A stretch of 64,000 nucleotides of DNA from Archangium gephyra (lineage in GTDB: Bacteria > Myxococcota > Myxococcia > Myxococcales > Myxococcaceae), in assembly GCA_003243425.1 (NCBI GenBank), contig QFQP01000005.1, positions 1 through 64,000 on the forward strand, written 5' to 3'. Positions 15,533-25,292 of this stretch are shown in pieces (position 1 is the stretch's first letter; the number at the start of each line of letters is the position of its first letter). Under the pieces are notes generated by a model. The model saw nothing but the letters and a program-made list of their open reading frames with translations. It ran no database searches and was not told the origin of the DNA. The translations under genes and the position numbers were made by a program.

Positions 15533-17263
15533 GTGTCGCTCGAACCCGGTACCAGAGTCGGTCGCTACACCATCTCGCGCCTCATCGCGCAGGGCGGCAT
15601 GGCCGAGGTGTACCGGGCCGAGCAGGACCTCACCGGTGGCATCAGCCGCCCGGTCGCGGTGAAGGTCATCCGCCCCGAGTATTCGGAGTCGAGCGACTTC
15701 CGCGAGATGTTCCTCGACGAAGCGCGCACCGCCTGCACGCTCAGTCACCCCAACATCGTCCACATCTACGAGGTCGGTGAGAGCGACGACGGCCTGCTCT
15801 ACATGGCCATGGAGCTCGTGTCGGGTGAGACGCTCGCCACCGTCAACCGCACGCTGCGCGAGTACGACGAGCGCTTCAGTGACGAGGCGCTCTTCGCCAT
15901 CGGCATCGGTTGCTGCTCGGCGCTGGAGGCGGTGCACGCGCTCAAAGTCGAAGGCGGCGTCGCCAACCTCGTGCACCGTGACGTGTCACCGCACAACCTG
16001 CTGCTGTCGACCGGTGGCGCGCTCAAGCTCATCGACTTCGGCATCGCCAAGGCCGCCACCAACCGCAACCTCACCATGCCCGGCGTCACCAAGGGCAAGG
16101 CCGGCTACTTCTCGCCCGAGCAGGCCATGGGCAAGAAGCTCGACGGCCGCAGCGACGTGTTCTCGCTGGGCATCACGCTCTACAAGCTCGCGTCGGGGGC
16201 CACGCCCTTCGACGAGCACAAGAGCCACGTCGACCGTCACGCCGCGCTGGTGCGTGGTCAGTGGAAGGACCTCGACGAGACGTACCCCGGTCTGCCCAAG
16301 GGCTTCTACGAGGTCATTCGGCGCTCGCTGGCGGTGAAGCCCGAAGACCGTTTTCAGACCGCGCGCGCCATGCGTGAAGCGCTCGAAAAGGCGGCCTTCG
16401 ACGCGCACGTTCGCGTCAGCCCGAGTTCGCTCGAGGGCTACCTCGACGAAAACGGTGAAGTGACCGCCGACGGTGGCAGCCGCAGCTCGGCCGCGCCGCG
16501 CGTGTCGATGACGGCGCTCGACCCGGTGAACTCGCCGGCCGTCGCGCCGCCCAACGAGAACTCGGTGCGCGCGCTCAACCCGCTCAACCGGCCGCCGCCC
16601 AAACACACCGACACGCTGGTGCCTGCCAGTGACGGTGGCCCGAAGAAGGGCCTGCTCCTCGGCGCGTTCGTGGCCGCGGTGTTGATCGGCGTGGGCGTCA
16701 CCTTCGCGTTGTCGGGCGCGGCGAACGACGCCACGAAGCCGCCGCCGCCGGTGGTGGTCGCGAAGACCTCGCAGCCTGAAAAGCCGCCGGTCGCCGTGGC
16801 CAGGGTCGAGGTGAAGCCGCCGGCTCCCGAAGCCGAAGACACGCGCGTCATCGACGCGGGTGAGACCGTGGTGACGATCGACGACGCGCCGGCGCCGAAG
16901 CCGGTGGTGACGCCGACGCCGAAGACACCGAAGCCCAGGCCGGTGGTCGCGGTGGTGCGCCCGCCGCCGGAACCCCGACCCATCGCCAGCCCCCCGCCCG
17001 CGGCCAAAGACGAGCCGATTCCCGAAGGTGAAGGCCGCTTGTCGATTTCCATCATGGGCAGCCCGTCGGCGACGCTCACCGTGCAGGGCGAGACGTGGGA
17101 CACGCCTCCCGTGCAGCGCCGCGTCAACAGCGGCAAGTACCGGGTCACCATCAAGCTGCCGAGCGGCGGCCAGGCCACCACCACGGCCACGGTGATGCCC
17201 GACAAGAAGACGGAGTTGATGCTCGACCCGGCCAGCCTCACGTGGTCGTCGTCGTTGAAGTGA
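15533..17263 (+). CDS. Membrane Ser/Thr protein kinase
   Basis: 576 residues. The GTG start has no Shine-Dalgarno but a TAGACA box 9 bases upstream. Kinase domain ~12-290: AQGGMAEVY glycine loop, Lys44 in VAVKV, Glu63 in DEAR, HRDVSPHN (catalytic Asp150), DFG at 168-170 and FSPEQ. HRDVSPxN is the variant common in myxobacterial kinases. A TM helix spans ~373-394, then a Pro/Lys-rich periplasmic stretch, and a C-terminal ~75-residue PEGA-like domain (GRLSISIMGSPSATLTVQGETWDTPPVQRRVNSGKYRVTI). Likely an active sensor-type kinase. The hybrid histidine kinase gene follows after 44 bases. Confidence 0.9.
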   Translation: MSLEPGTRVGRYTISRLIAQGGMAEVYRAEQDLTGGISRPVAVKVIRPEYSESSDFREMFLDEARTACTLSHPNIVHIYEVGESDDGLLYMAMELVSGETLATVNRTLREYDERFSDEALFAIGIGCCSALEAVHALKVEGGVANLVHRDVSPHNLLLSTGGALKLIDFGIAKAATNRNLTMPGVTKGKAGYFSPEQAMGKKLDGRSDVFSLGITLYKLASGATPFDEHKSHVDRHAALVRGQWKDLDETYPGLPKGFYEVIRRSLAVKPEDRFQTARAMREALEKAAFDAHVRVSPSSLEGYLDENGEVTADGGSRSSAAPRVSMTALDPVNSPAVAPPNENSVRALNPLNRPPPKHTDTLVPASDGGPKKGLLLGAFVAAVLIGVGVTFALSGAANDATKPPPPVVVAKTSQPEKPPVAVARVEVKPPAPEAEDTRVIDAGETVVTIDDAPAPKPVVTPTPKTPKPRPVVAVVRPPPEPRPIASPPPAAKDEPIPEGEGRLSISIMGSPSATLTVQGETWDTPPVQRRVNSGKYRVTIKLPSGGQATTTATVMPDKKTELMLDPASLTWSSSLK

Positions 17264-17307
17264 ACTTCGCAGCACGACAGCAGTGAATACGGGTCAGAAG
17301 GCATCGC

Positions 17308-19216
17308 ATGACGAGCGGTCTCGGAGCTGTCGTCACCTACGCGTTGCTCGCAGCACTCTGGGGGCTGGTGGTCGTGGTGTACGCGCGCCAGTGGCCCTCC
17401 ACCAGGGGCGAGCGCACGGTGCGGTTGCTGCTTGCGTTCCTCATCGCCGAAGCGGCGCGCACCTTTCTCGAGAGCGTCTATTTCGGCCTCTTGTGGGGCG
17501 CGAACTACGGCGTCTTGCCCGAGATGTTCAAGGCGTTGGGGGCTCCCGTCTTCTTGTCGTCGGTGAAGGGCGCGACGGTGGTGCTGGGCGTGGTGGTGCT
17601 GGTGGGCGTAGCGCGCGTGTGGCTGCCCACGGAGCTCGCGCAGCGCCGGACGCAACGTGACGCCGAAGAAGCGCTGCGGCGCCAACTCGAAGAGAGCCTG
17701 CGCGAGGCGCGAGAACGTGAATCGCAACTCGCGCTGGCAGCTCAGGCCTCGCGCGACGGCCTGTGGGAGGACGACCTGCGAACGCGGCGCCTCACGATGT
17801 CTCCGCGCTTCTGGGAGATGATGGGCCTGCCGCCGGGCGACCCCAGCGCGTGGAACCGGCACGTGCACCCCGAAGACCGGGAGCGCGTGCGCGAGGCGTA
17901 CCTGCACTACCTCGAGGGTTCGACGCCGAACTTCGACGTGCGCTACCGCTTCATCCGCCCCGATGGGCGGCAGCTGCACTTTCACGCCCACGCGTTGATG
18001 GTGAGGGACGAGAAGGGCGCGCCGACGCGGTTGGTGGGTTTCACGCGCGACATCACGGCCGACGTCGAGGCCGAAGAGGCGCGCGTGCAGACGCAGAAGC
18101 TCGAAGGCCTCGGGGTGCTCGCCGGAGGTCTCGCGCACGACTTCAACAACCTGCTCACGGTGGTGAAGTCGAGCCTCTCGGTCATCGAGCAGCAGGCGAA
18201 GACGGGCGAGAACGTCGACGACGCGCTGGGCACCGCGCAGCAGGCCGTGACGCGCGCCTCGGTGTTGACGCGGCAGCTGTCGGCATACGCGGGGCGCACC
18301 ACCCTCTCGCAGCACCCGCTCGACTTGAACCAGGTGGTGCAGGGCATCGGTGAGTTGCTCAGCGTGTCGATGGCGCGCGGCGTGACGCTCGAGCAGCAAC
18401 TCTCACCTTCGTTGCCCGGGGTGCTGGGCGATGACGGTCAGGTGCAGCAGGTGGTGATGAACCTCATCACCAACGCGGCCGAGGCCATCGGCGAAGGCGT
18501 GGGCACGGTGACGCTGCGCACCGAAGCGCTGGTGCTCGAGCAGGAGCCGGCCGGCGCGCGCTCACCGATGCCGAAGGGGCCCCGTGGTGTGTCTGACCGT
18601 CGAAGACACGGGCTGCGGCATGACGCCCGAGGTGATGCGGCGCATGTTCGACCCCTTCTTCACGACGCGCGGCGTGGGGCGCGGGCTGGGCCTGGCGGCG
18701 CTCTCGGGCATTCAGCGCAAGCACGGCGGCGGCATCGCGGTGCAGAGCGAAGTGGGCCGGGGCACTACGTGTCGCGTGTACTTTCCCGCGTTGCCCAACG
18801 CGGTCGCGGCCGCCGAAAAGCCGCGCGCCGCAGCCCGGGAGAAGTTGTGCGCGCGCGTGCTGCTGGTCGACGACGAGCCGTTGATCCGCCGCAGCGCCAC
18901 GCGGCTGCTGGTGATGCTGGGCTGCACGGTCGACGAGGCGGGCTCGGGTGACGAAGCGGTCGAGCGCGTGAGCGCGACCCCGAACGCCTGGGACGTGGTG
19001 CTGATGGACCTGACGATGCCGGGCATCGACGGTTTCGAGGCGACGCGGAGAATCGGTGAAATCGCTCCGGGGCTGACGGTGGTGGTGTCGAGCGGTTACA
19101 CGGCCATCGAGCTGCCGCCGCAGCTCCCGCCGACCACGCGTTCGCTCGCCAAGCCGTACGACGTGCGTCGGTTGGAAGCGTTGTTGAAAGAGGTGACAGG
19201 TGTCGTCTCGGGTTGA
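17308..19216 (+). pseudogene. Hybrid PAS histidine kinase-receiver, frameshifted
   Basis: Two hydrophobic segments (~8-26 and ~88-104), a coiled coil, a PAS domain (~140-250), a phosphoacceptor His277 in GGLAHDFNNLL and the N box (QVVMNLITNAAEAI) lie in one frame. At about 18575-18590 the sense shifts by one base, in a GGGGCCCC run. The next frame holds the D box (VEDTGCGM), F/G2 boxes (FDPFFTTRGVGRGLGLAAL) and a receiver with VVLMDLTMPGIDG and LAKPYD. The break falls inside the ATPase domain, so the halves cannot work alone. Either one extra base in the run is an assembly error, or the gene is broken. The intact homologue at 41379 has the same H/ATPase/receiver order. Confidence 0.8.
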
Positions 19217-19976
19217 AGACGCGCGCGTCGCGTTGTTCCAGGTCTCGCACGGCGAATTCGTCGCGGAGCGCAAGCGGTTGGCGGCGGAGTTGAAGGCGCA
19301 CGACAAAGCCGCGGCTTCGGCGCTGGGCAAACAGCCGCGGCCGTCGGTGCCAGCGTGGGCGGTCAATCAGCTGTGGTGGAAGGCCCGGGCTGAGTTCGAC
19401 GCGTTGTTGGACGCGGTGGCGCGCGTGAAGAAGGGCGACATGTCGGCGATGTCGGCGCAGCGCGGGGCGATGCACGGGTTGCTGGCGCGCGCGACCGAGC
19501 TCCTGAAGGCCGATGGCAACGCGGCGGCCGACGCGACGGTGCGGAAGGTGGAGTTCACGCTGCTCAACGTGGCGATGAACGGGTTCGCGCCCGACGAGCC
19601 GGGGATGCTGGTGGAGGAGCGGAACCCTCCGGGGTTCGACGCGTTGGCGGGGTTCGCGGCGGCGGCGGCGAGTGCGGCGCCGGTGTTGAAGCTGGTGCCG
19701 AAGCCAGCCGAGCCCGAGGCACCGGAGGTGGATGAAGCGGCGCTCGCGGCAGAGGCCGCGCGAAGGGCCGAGGAAGAGCGGCAGCAGCGGGAGGCGTTGC
19801 AGCGTGCGCTCGCGGATGCAGCGCGCGACGTCGAGGTGGCGGAAGCAGCGCTGGAGAAGGCGCAGCAGGAAGTGGCGCGCATCGAAGCGACGTTGGAGGT
19901 CGCAAAGACGACGGTCGAGTTGGCGACGCGACGACGCGACGCGGCCTTGAAGAAGAAGGCAGATCTGTCGGCGTGA
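19200..19976 (+). CDS. Coiled-coil protein of unknown function
   Basis: 258 residues. GTG 19200 lies inside the end of the kinase-receiver gene (17-base overlap) and follows AGAGG. The N-terminal part has a conserved-looking block (FVAERKRLAAELKAHDKAAASALGKQPRPSVPAWAVNQLWW). The middle is Ala/Pro-rich. Residues ~180-258 form a long charged Ala/Glu/Lys coiled coil. No signal peptide or TM segment, so cytoplasmic. I do not recognise a named family. Translation is coupled to the kinase gene. Confidence 0.7.
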   Translation: MSSRVEDARVALFQVSHGEFVAERKRLAAELKAHDKAAASALGKQPRPSVPAWAVNQLWWKARAEFDALLDAVARVKKGDMSAMSAQRGAMHGLLARATELLKADGNAAADATVRKVEFTLLNVAMNGFAPDEPGMLVEERNPPGFDALAGFAAAAASAAPVLKLVPKPAEPEAPEVDEAALAAEAARRAEEERQQREALQRALADAARDVEVAEAALEKAQQEVARIEATLEVAKTTVELATRRRDAALKKKADLSA

Positions 19977-20050
19977 GCGGTCGCGCTTCGGGCGTGGTGG
20001 CGCTTCGACTTCGAACGACGTGTGACCATGTGTCTCAAAGAGCGGTGAGC

Positions 20051-20142
20051 GCGACCTTTCGCGGTCAAGACCGCCGCGCTTCATGACGCAAGCGATTGAT
20101 CTCCCTGCGGGGCCCGCTGCGTCATGACCGCGTCAAAGGTCG
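20051..20142. other. Nested inverted repeat in a convergent gap
   Basis: The 316-base gap 19977-20292 holds no gene. In it TCATGACGCA (20081-20090) and TGCGTCATGA (20118-20127) are perfect 10-bp arms. Outside them GCGACCTTTCGCGGTC (20051-20066) is mirrored by GACCGCGTCAAAGGTCG (20126-20142) with a two-base insertion. It may be a bidirectional terminator for the two convergent transcripts or a decayed small mobile element. Confidence 0.5.
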
Positions 20143-20292
20143 TGCCATTTCTAAAAGACCGGTCGCGACATGTCTGACGAAGCGGTCGTCACTTCACGCC
20201 GTCAACACGCAAACCAGTTGCGCAGCCCTCGTATCGAGATCGCGGGGCCAGGGGGCGACGAGCACAACGCACGGCACCGACCACCGCTGCCC

Positions 20293-21512
20293 TCATCGAG
20301 GCGTCTGCACTTCACGAAGCCGCTTCTCCAGATACCGGCGCTCCCGCGCGTTCTTCACCAACTGCAACGCCTTCTCATACGCGAGCGCCGCTTCACCGAA
20401 CCGCCCTGCCCTGCGCAGCAGATCCGCGCGCGCCGCGGGCAGCAGGTAATACTCACGGAGCTCGGCATCGAGCGTCGCGAGCTTCGCGAGCCCCGCCTCG
20501 ACGCCCTTCGACATGGCGACGGCCACCGCGTGATTCAGCGCGACGGTCGCCGTCGGCTGCAGCGCGAGCAGCGCGCCGTACAACAGTTCTATCTGCACCC
20601 AATCGGTCTCGACCGCGCGCGGCGCCACCGCATGCAACGCCGCCACGGCAGCCTGCAATTGATACGGCCCGCGCCGGGCGAAGCTCATCGCCGCGTCGAG
20701 CAGCCGAACGCCTCCATCAATCTCATCGCGACGCCACAGCGCCCGGTCCTGGGCCTCCATCGGCACGAACTCGCCGTCGCCGCTCGTGCGCGCATCACGC
20801 CGCGCATGATGAAGCGTCATCAACGCGAGCAGCCCCAGCACCTCGGGCTCACGGGGCAACAGCGCCGCCACTTCACGCGTCAACCGGATGGCCTCGTCGC
20901 ACAGCTCGCGGCGGATCAACGAGTCACCGGCGGTCGCCGAGTAGCCCTCGTTGAACACCAGGTACAACGTCGACAACACGCTCTCGAGCCGCTCGGGCAG
21001 GCGGTCGCGGCTCGGCACCGCGTATGGAATTCCCGCGTCACGGATCTTCTTCTTGGCGCGCACCAGCCGCTGCGCGGTCGTGGGCTCGCTCTCGAGGAAC
21101 GCGCGGGCAATCTCGAACGTGGTGAGGCCACCGAGCGTCCGCAACGTGAGCGCGACCTGAGATGCGGGCGCCAGCGCGGGGTGACAACACGTGAAGATCA
21201 ACCGCAGGCGATCATCGACCACCTCGTGCACGACGACGGCTTCGGGCTCCGGCGCGGCAAGCTCGAGCGCCGCGTCTTCTTCACGCGTCTCGACACCGAG
21301 GTGCTTTGCGACGCTGCACGTCGCGCGCGGTTGCGCGCCACCGTCGTCAGCCACGCGCCGGGGTTCGCGGGAACACCGTCGCGGGGCCACACTTCCGCTG
21401 CCTTCGACAACGCGTCCTGGAGCACGTCTTCCGCCGCGTCGAAGTCGCCGAGCTCACGAATGAGCCCGGCGAGCACTCGACCCGACTCCCGGGGGAAGAC
21501 CTGCGCGAGCAT
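20293..21512 (-). pseudogene. ECF sigma factor with C-terminal TPR-like region, frameshifted
   Basis: Large ECF (SigJ/ECF42-like) sigma factor of about 405 residues. ATG 21512 overlaps the preceding stop as ATGA. Region 2 (VFPRESGRVLAGLIRELGDFDAAEDVLQDALSKAAEVWPRDG...NPGAWLTTVARNRA) is in one frame. From about 21345-21300 the sense moves to another frame with KHLGVETREEDAAL, DDRLRLIFTCCHPALAPASQVALTLRTLGGLTTFEIARAFLESEPTTAQRLVRAKKKI (region 4) and the long helical C-terminal domain ending NARERRYLEKRLREVQ. The junction is in a GCGCGC-rich stretch. In this family the gene usually follows YCII/DGPF genes, as here. It is broken or mis-assembled. Confidence 0.8.
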
Positions 21513-21799
21513 CACACCGGCACGGCGGCGCGCACTTCGATGGCACCGGTGGTCGCACCGGGGCACTTCGCGGCCAGCTCGAGGGCGTGCTGCCGGCTCG
21601 GCACGTCGAGGAGGTACAGACCGAGCAGCTGGCCTCCTTTCACGTGCTTCGCCACCAGCGCTTCACCGCACACCAACGCGCGCTCACGCGTCAACAGCGC
21701 GTCGTACGCGAAGTAGCCCTCCAGCTCGGTCTTCTGCTGGGCCTCCGGCCACTTCATGCGCTCGGCGTCGTTGCCGTGGATGAGCGCGACGAACTTCAT
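21512..21799 (-). CDS. YCII-like protein, shortened (second copy)
   Basis: 95 residues; ATG 21799 overlaps the stop of the first YCII gene and its own stop overlaps the sigma factor start, both as ATGA. It aligns with its neighbour: MKFVALIHGND, YFAYDALLTRERALVCGEAL, LLGLYLLDVPSRQHALELAAKCPG. About 20 residues including the DGPF motif are missing between GEAL and GLYL. Proteins of this type accompany ECF42 sigma factors; their role is not settled. This copy may not be functional. Confidence 0.75.
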   Translation of the reverse strand: MKFVALIHGNDAERMKWPEAQQKTELEGYFAYDALLTRERALVCGEALVAKHVKGGQLLGLYLLDVPSRQHALELAAKCPGATTGAIEVRAAVPV

Positions 21800-22161
21800 T
21801 TGTTCTCCATGGGCCCGAAGTCGACGATGGGGCGCACTTCGACCGAACCGGCCTTTGCGCCCGGGCACTTCGCGCCGAGCTCCAGCGCCTTCTCGAGCGA
21901 GGGCGCTTCGATGAAATAGAAGCCCCCGAGCTGCTCCTTGGTCTCGGCGAACGGCCCGTCGGTGTGCTGCGCCTTGCCGTTGCGCACGCGAACCGTGGTG
22001 GCGGTGGAGATGGGCTGCAGCGCCTCACCGGCGATGTACGCCTTCTCCTTCTTGAGCAGGTCGTTGTACGCGAAGTACTCGGCCAGCTCGGCCTGCATCG
22101 CCGCCTCGGTCATGTTCGCCGCCGCCGCTTCGCTTCCGTAGATCAACACCATGTATTTCAT
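21796..22161 (-). CDS. YCII/DGPF-domain protein
   Basis: 121 residues; ATG 22161 follows AGAGGA. A complete YCII-related domain: MKYMVLIYGSEAA, EYFAYNDLLKKEKAYIAGEAL, the DGPFAETKEQLGGFYFIEA motif and ALELGAKCPGAKAGSVEVRPI. It is the first gene of a three-gene transcript (YCII, YCII, ECF sigma) joined by ATGA overlaps. The family is linked genetically to ECF sigma factors; the biochemical role is unknown. Confidence 0.85.
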   Translation of the reverse strand: MKYMVLIYGSEAAAANMTEAAMQAELAEYFAYNDLLKKEKAYIAGEALQPISTATTVRVRNGKAQHTDGPFAETKEQLGGFYFIEAPSLEKALELGAKCPGAKAGSVEVRPIVDFGPMENK

Positions 22162-22273
22162 GAAGGTCAGTCCTCTCCGAGATGACCGGCTTGATTGTCG
22201 GTGCGAAATGACGACGAACGACTTTCGGCAGATCGACAGCGCGACAACCACCCGCGACGACTGGAGATTCTGC

Positions 22274-23509
22274 TCAGCGCGGGCGTAATTCGGTGTCGAA
22301 ATTCGACAGCTGCAGGCCGCCATCGGCCGGCGCCCAGAGCACCCACACGTTGTCTTCGCCCACGCGCAGCACCGGCATGCGCGCGTCGCGGGACTGACCC
22401 AACTCGACCTTCACCCACGACGTGATGCGGGCCACGTTGGCGACGCGCGGCGTACCGGTCGACGAGCCCGTGCCGGTGGTGTCGGTCAGCACGTTGCCGC
22501 GCGAATTGAAGGTCACGAAGTTGTCCGACACGTCACCGCCCAGCACGCCTTCCGAGGCGAAGACACGGCGGTCGGACACGAACTGGAGCACGCCTCCGTC
22601 CCACACGCCGATGCCCAGCTCGAGGGTGTACGGGGTGGGCCGCCGCACGATTCGCAGCTCGCCGTTGAGGCTGCCACCGACGCTCGAAATCTGGTCCATC
22701 TCGCCGGCCGCACGAACACCGGCGGGCGTGATGGTCTGCACGCCGCCCACGCGCCCGACGACGATGCCCTGCGCAGGCCCGGTCGAGGTGCAGGTCGACG
22801 GCGCGTTGTAGACGATGGCCACCGCGCCGCCGCGCGCCTCGGGCTGCACCTGGAGGTCGACGAGGCCCGTGTTGCACTCCGTGGAGCCGGCGTTGGTGAA
22901 CGGCGACAGATCCACGGCGTTGAAGATCTCCTGCGACAGCGAGGTCGAGTCGGCGTTCCACAACGAGACGCGCGCCTGGCCTCCGAAGACGTAGAGCGAG
23001 ACGTCGGTGCCGCCTCGAGCGCCGCCGTCGATGACGGTGCCGTCTTCGCGCAGCACCTGGAGCCGGGTGACGAGATCCGGATCATCACGGAGCAACACGA
23101 GCGCCGGGTAGACCTCGCCGTCGGCATACGCGGCCGCCACGGAGCCATCGAAGCTGAAGTCACGTACCAACTGGCCGGTGGCGTCTCGCAGTTGCACCAC
23201 GGAGCGCTCGTCCACGTCGCCGACCACCCACACGCGCCCCGCGCTCCCGGGGAACAGACCAATCGGCCGCGCGGTCACCGGGTCGTCGGCGGGAAAGAAG
23301 ACGCTGCGCGGAGCGCCTGCGTCGACGCCGGCATCTGCGGCGCCCGCGTCGGCGGTGCCTGCGTCCGGCTCGCCTGCGTCTTCAGCACCGGCGTCCATCA
23401 CGCTGCTGGCGCATGCCGGGTCGCGCCTGCAGCGCGCCTTCTTCTCGGCGTCGTCCCAGTCGCAGGCGGCCAGCGCGGTGAGCATCAACACGATGACGAC
23501 ACGCTTCAT
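22274..23509 (-). CDS. Lipoprotein of unknown function
   Basis: 411 residues. ATG 23509 overlaps the stop of the upstream gene (ATGA) and opens a lipoprotein signal, lipobox LAAC. After the lipid Cys comes CRRDPACASS and a DAG-rich linker (six DAG units). The body is Val/Gly-rich beta sequence with repeated stretches (VWVVGDVDERSVVQLRDATGQLVRDFSFDG; WVLWAPADGGLQLSNFD) that could be a beta-propeller or Ig-like fold. I see no catalytic motif. It is translated with the TolB/FlgO-like gene. Confidence 0.7.
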   Translation of the reverse strand: MKRVVIVLMLTALAACDWDDAEKKARCRRDPACASSVMDAGAEDAGEPDAGTADAGAADAGVDAGAPRSVFFPADDPVTARPIGLFPGSAGRVWVVGDVDERSVVQLRDATGQLVRDFSFDGSVAAAYADGEVYPALVLLRDDPDLVTRLQVLREDGTVIDGGARGGTDVSLYVFGGQARVSLWNADSTSLSQEIFNAVDLSPFTNAGSTECNTGLVDLQVQPEARGGAVAIVYNAPSTCTSTGPAQGIVVGRVGGVQTITPAGVRAAGEMDQISSVGGSLNGELRIVRRPTPYTLELGIGVWDGGVLQFVSDRRVFASEGVLGGDVSDNFVTFNSRGNVLTDTTGTGSSTGTPRVANVARITSWVKVELGQSRDARMPVLRVGEDNVWVLWAPADGGLQLSNFDTELRPR

Positions 23510-24282
23510 GGCAGCGCTCCCGAGAAGCCGACCACCGCACCACCGTTCAATGGAGCCAGCGACACCTGCACCGACTTCGCAGGCGCCGGGGCGACCGCGG
23601 CCCAGATGATGGAGCTGAGCACCGCCACGCCACCGGCCGCCGCGAGCGAGACCCCGGCCCACTGCAGCGTCGCGCCGTCACGGCGCTCGGAGGAGATTTC
23701 CTCGAGCCGAGGCGGCGTCGGGCTCGTCAGCTCGCCGTACTTCGCGCCCGAACGTCCGAAGCACACGCCGCTGCCGACGAGCAGTGCGGCGCCGGCCATC
23801 GCGGGGATCCACTTCACCACCGGCGAGGGCGCGGCCCCGGGCACCAGCTTGCTGCGCAGGGCATCAGCGGTCTCGTCGAGCCAGTCCAGCAAGGCCTCTT
23901 CGGTGCGGAAGCGCTCCGAAGGCGAGAACACCGACTCTCCGTTCTGCGTCTTGAGCACCCGAATCGACGCGAGGTAGCCGCTGTCGGACTTCACGATGCT
24001 GCCGGTGAGCAGCAACTCGACGCCGAGCGCGCCGGCGAGCTCCGCAAGACAGCTGGTGCCTTCGATGGTGCAGCCCAGCAATTCGCGCTGCCGCTCGAGC
24101 CCCAGCATGGTCTGAATGTCACGCGAGGTGGTGATGCGCACGCCCGGGCCCGAGACGCGGCTCACGAAGCGGTCCTGCCAGGCGGCGACGAGCGGCGCGT
24201 CGACACCGGTGGACGAGAACGACGGCGAAGCGAGCGTGACCGGAGCCTGCGTCAACGCCAGGAGGAGAATCGTCGAAAACAC
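23506..24282 (-). CDS. Exported TolB/FlgO-like N-terminal domain protein
   Basis: 258 residues; GTG 24282 with TACACA 9 bases upstream. A signal peptide (MFSTILLLALTQAPVTLAS) precedes a ~110-residue domain (FVSRVSGPGVRITTSRDIQTMLGLERQRELLGC, then CLAELAGALGVELLLTGSIVKSDSGYLASIRVL) that looks like the TolB-like/FlgO-type fold often found in myxobacterial envelope proteins. Two hydrophobic segments (WIPAMAGAALLVGSGVC and AGVSLAAAGGVAVLSSIIWAAV) follow. Inner-membrane or periplasmic. It heads a two-gene transcript with the lipoprotein gene. Confidence 0.65.
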   Translation of the reverse strand: MFSTILLLALTQAPVTLASPSFSSTGVDAPLVAAWQDRFVSRVSGPGVRITTSRDIQTMLGLERQRELLGCTIEGTSCLAELAGALGVELLLTGSIVKSDSGYLASIRVLKTQNGESVFSPSERFRTEEALLDWLDETADALRSKLVPGAAPSPVVKWIPAMAGAALLVGSGVCFGRSGAKYGELTSPTPPRLEEISSERRDGATLQWAGVSLAAAGGVAVLSSIIWAAVAPAPAKSVQVSLAPLNGGAVVGFSGALP

Positions 24283-24291
24283 GGGACCGCC

Positions 24292-24352
24292 TGTGTACCA
24301 CCGCAGACCTGAAACTCCGTGGGATGCAGTGACCGGCGCTGTGAGTTACACA
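24292..24352. promoter_or_regulatory. Divergent leaderless promoters
   Basis: On the minus strand TACACA (24297-24292) ends 9 bases before GTG 24282; on the plus strand TACACA (24347-24352) ends 12 bases before ATG 24365. The two boxes are 49 bases apart, so the transcripts are divergent from one short region. Confidence 0.4.
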
Positions 24353-24364
24353 GCCACGCGCTTC

Positions 24365-25243
24365 ATGTTGCTCGACCCCGCCACGCTCTCTCGCATCGCC
24401 GGTCTGAAACTTCGCGCGCGCGCCGTGGTGGAAGGCGTGCTCTCGGGTCTGCACAAGTCGCCGCACCAGGGTCAGAGCGTCGAGTTCGCCGAGCACAAGG
24501 AATACGCGCCGGGCGATGAGCTGCGTCACCTCGACTGGAAGGCCTTCGGCAAGTTCGACAAGTACTACGTCAAACGCTTCGAGCACGAGACCAACCTCCG
24601 GGCGGTGATGGTGGTCGACACCTCGGGCTCGATGGGCTTCGGCACGGCGGGCCTGTCGAAGCTCGACGTGGCGCGGGTGTTGTCGGCGTCGTTGGCGCAC
24701 CTGCTGGTGCGCCAGCAGGACGCGGCGGGCGTGGCGTTGATCGCCCAGGGGAGGTTCGCGGAAGTGCCTCCGCGCGCAGCCGCGTCGCATTTGTCAGTGG
24801 TGCTGGACGCGCTCGAGACCGCGACCGCGAAGGGCCAGACGGACCTGGTGACCGCGGCGGACACGCTGGCCGAGAAGCTGCCGAACCGCAGCCTGGTGTG
24901 CGTGTTCTCAGATTTCTTCGACGAGCGGGCCGATGCGTTGAAGCGCATTCTCGCCTTGAGAAGTCGCAAGCACGACGTGGCGGTGTTCCACCTGGTCGAC
25001 CCCGCAGAGCTGACCTTCCCGTTCGATGACCCGACGTTGTTCACGTCGATGGAAGACGAGCGGCGCATCGAGGTGAACCCCCGGGAGATCAAGGAGAGCT
25101 ACCTCGAGGAGTTCAACCGGTTCCTGGCGACGACGCGGGACGCGTGCCGCGCGGCAGATTGTGACTACGAGCTGGTGCGCACCGATGAGCCGGTGGACCA
25201 GGTGTTGTTGAGGTTCATCGGTCGTCGCGGAGGCCGGCTGTGA
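24365..25243 (+). CDS. DUF58 domain protein
   Basis: 292 residues; ATG 24365. The DUF58 core is clear: GQSVEFAEHKEYAPGDELRHLDWKAFGKFDKYYVKRFEHETNLRAVMVVDTSGSMGFG, then a von Willebrand factor A-like domain with DTSGS (MIDAS Asp-x-Ser-x-Ser type) and FSDFFDERAD. DUF58 proteins usually work with a MoxR AAA+ ATPase and Bat proteins. A BatA-type gene follows after 49 bases; no MoxR gene is in this window. Cytoplasmic. Confidence 0.9.
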   Translation: MLLDPATLSRIAGLKLRARAVVEGVLSGLHKSPHQGQSVEFAEHKEYAPGDELRHLDWKAFGKFDKYYVKRFEHETNLRAVMVVDTSGSMGFGTAGLSKLDVARVLSASLAHLLVRQQDAAGVALIAQGRFAEVPPRAAASHLSVVLDALETATAKGQTDLVTAADTLAEKLPNRSLVCVFSDFFDERADALKRILALRSRKHDVAVFHLVDPAELTFPFDDPTLFTSMEDERRIEVNPREIKESYLEEFNRFLATTRDACRAADCDYELVRTDEPVDQVLLRFIGRRGGRL

Positions 25244-25292
25244 CGCTGGCGCCGTGGCGAGCGCCGAAGCGCCGGGGTCCGGGAGCGCGGTC

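Noticed and set aside
18584..19216. Separate response-regulator gene starting at GTG 18584
   Set aside because: It would start inside the ATPase domain of a kinase, between the N and D boxes, so a frameshift in one gene is the better reading.
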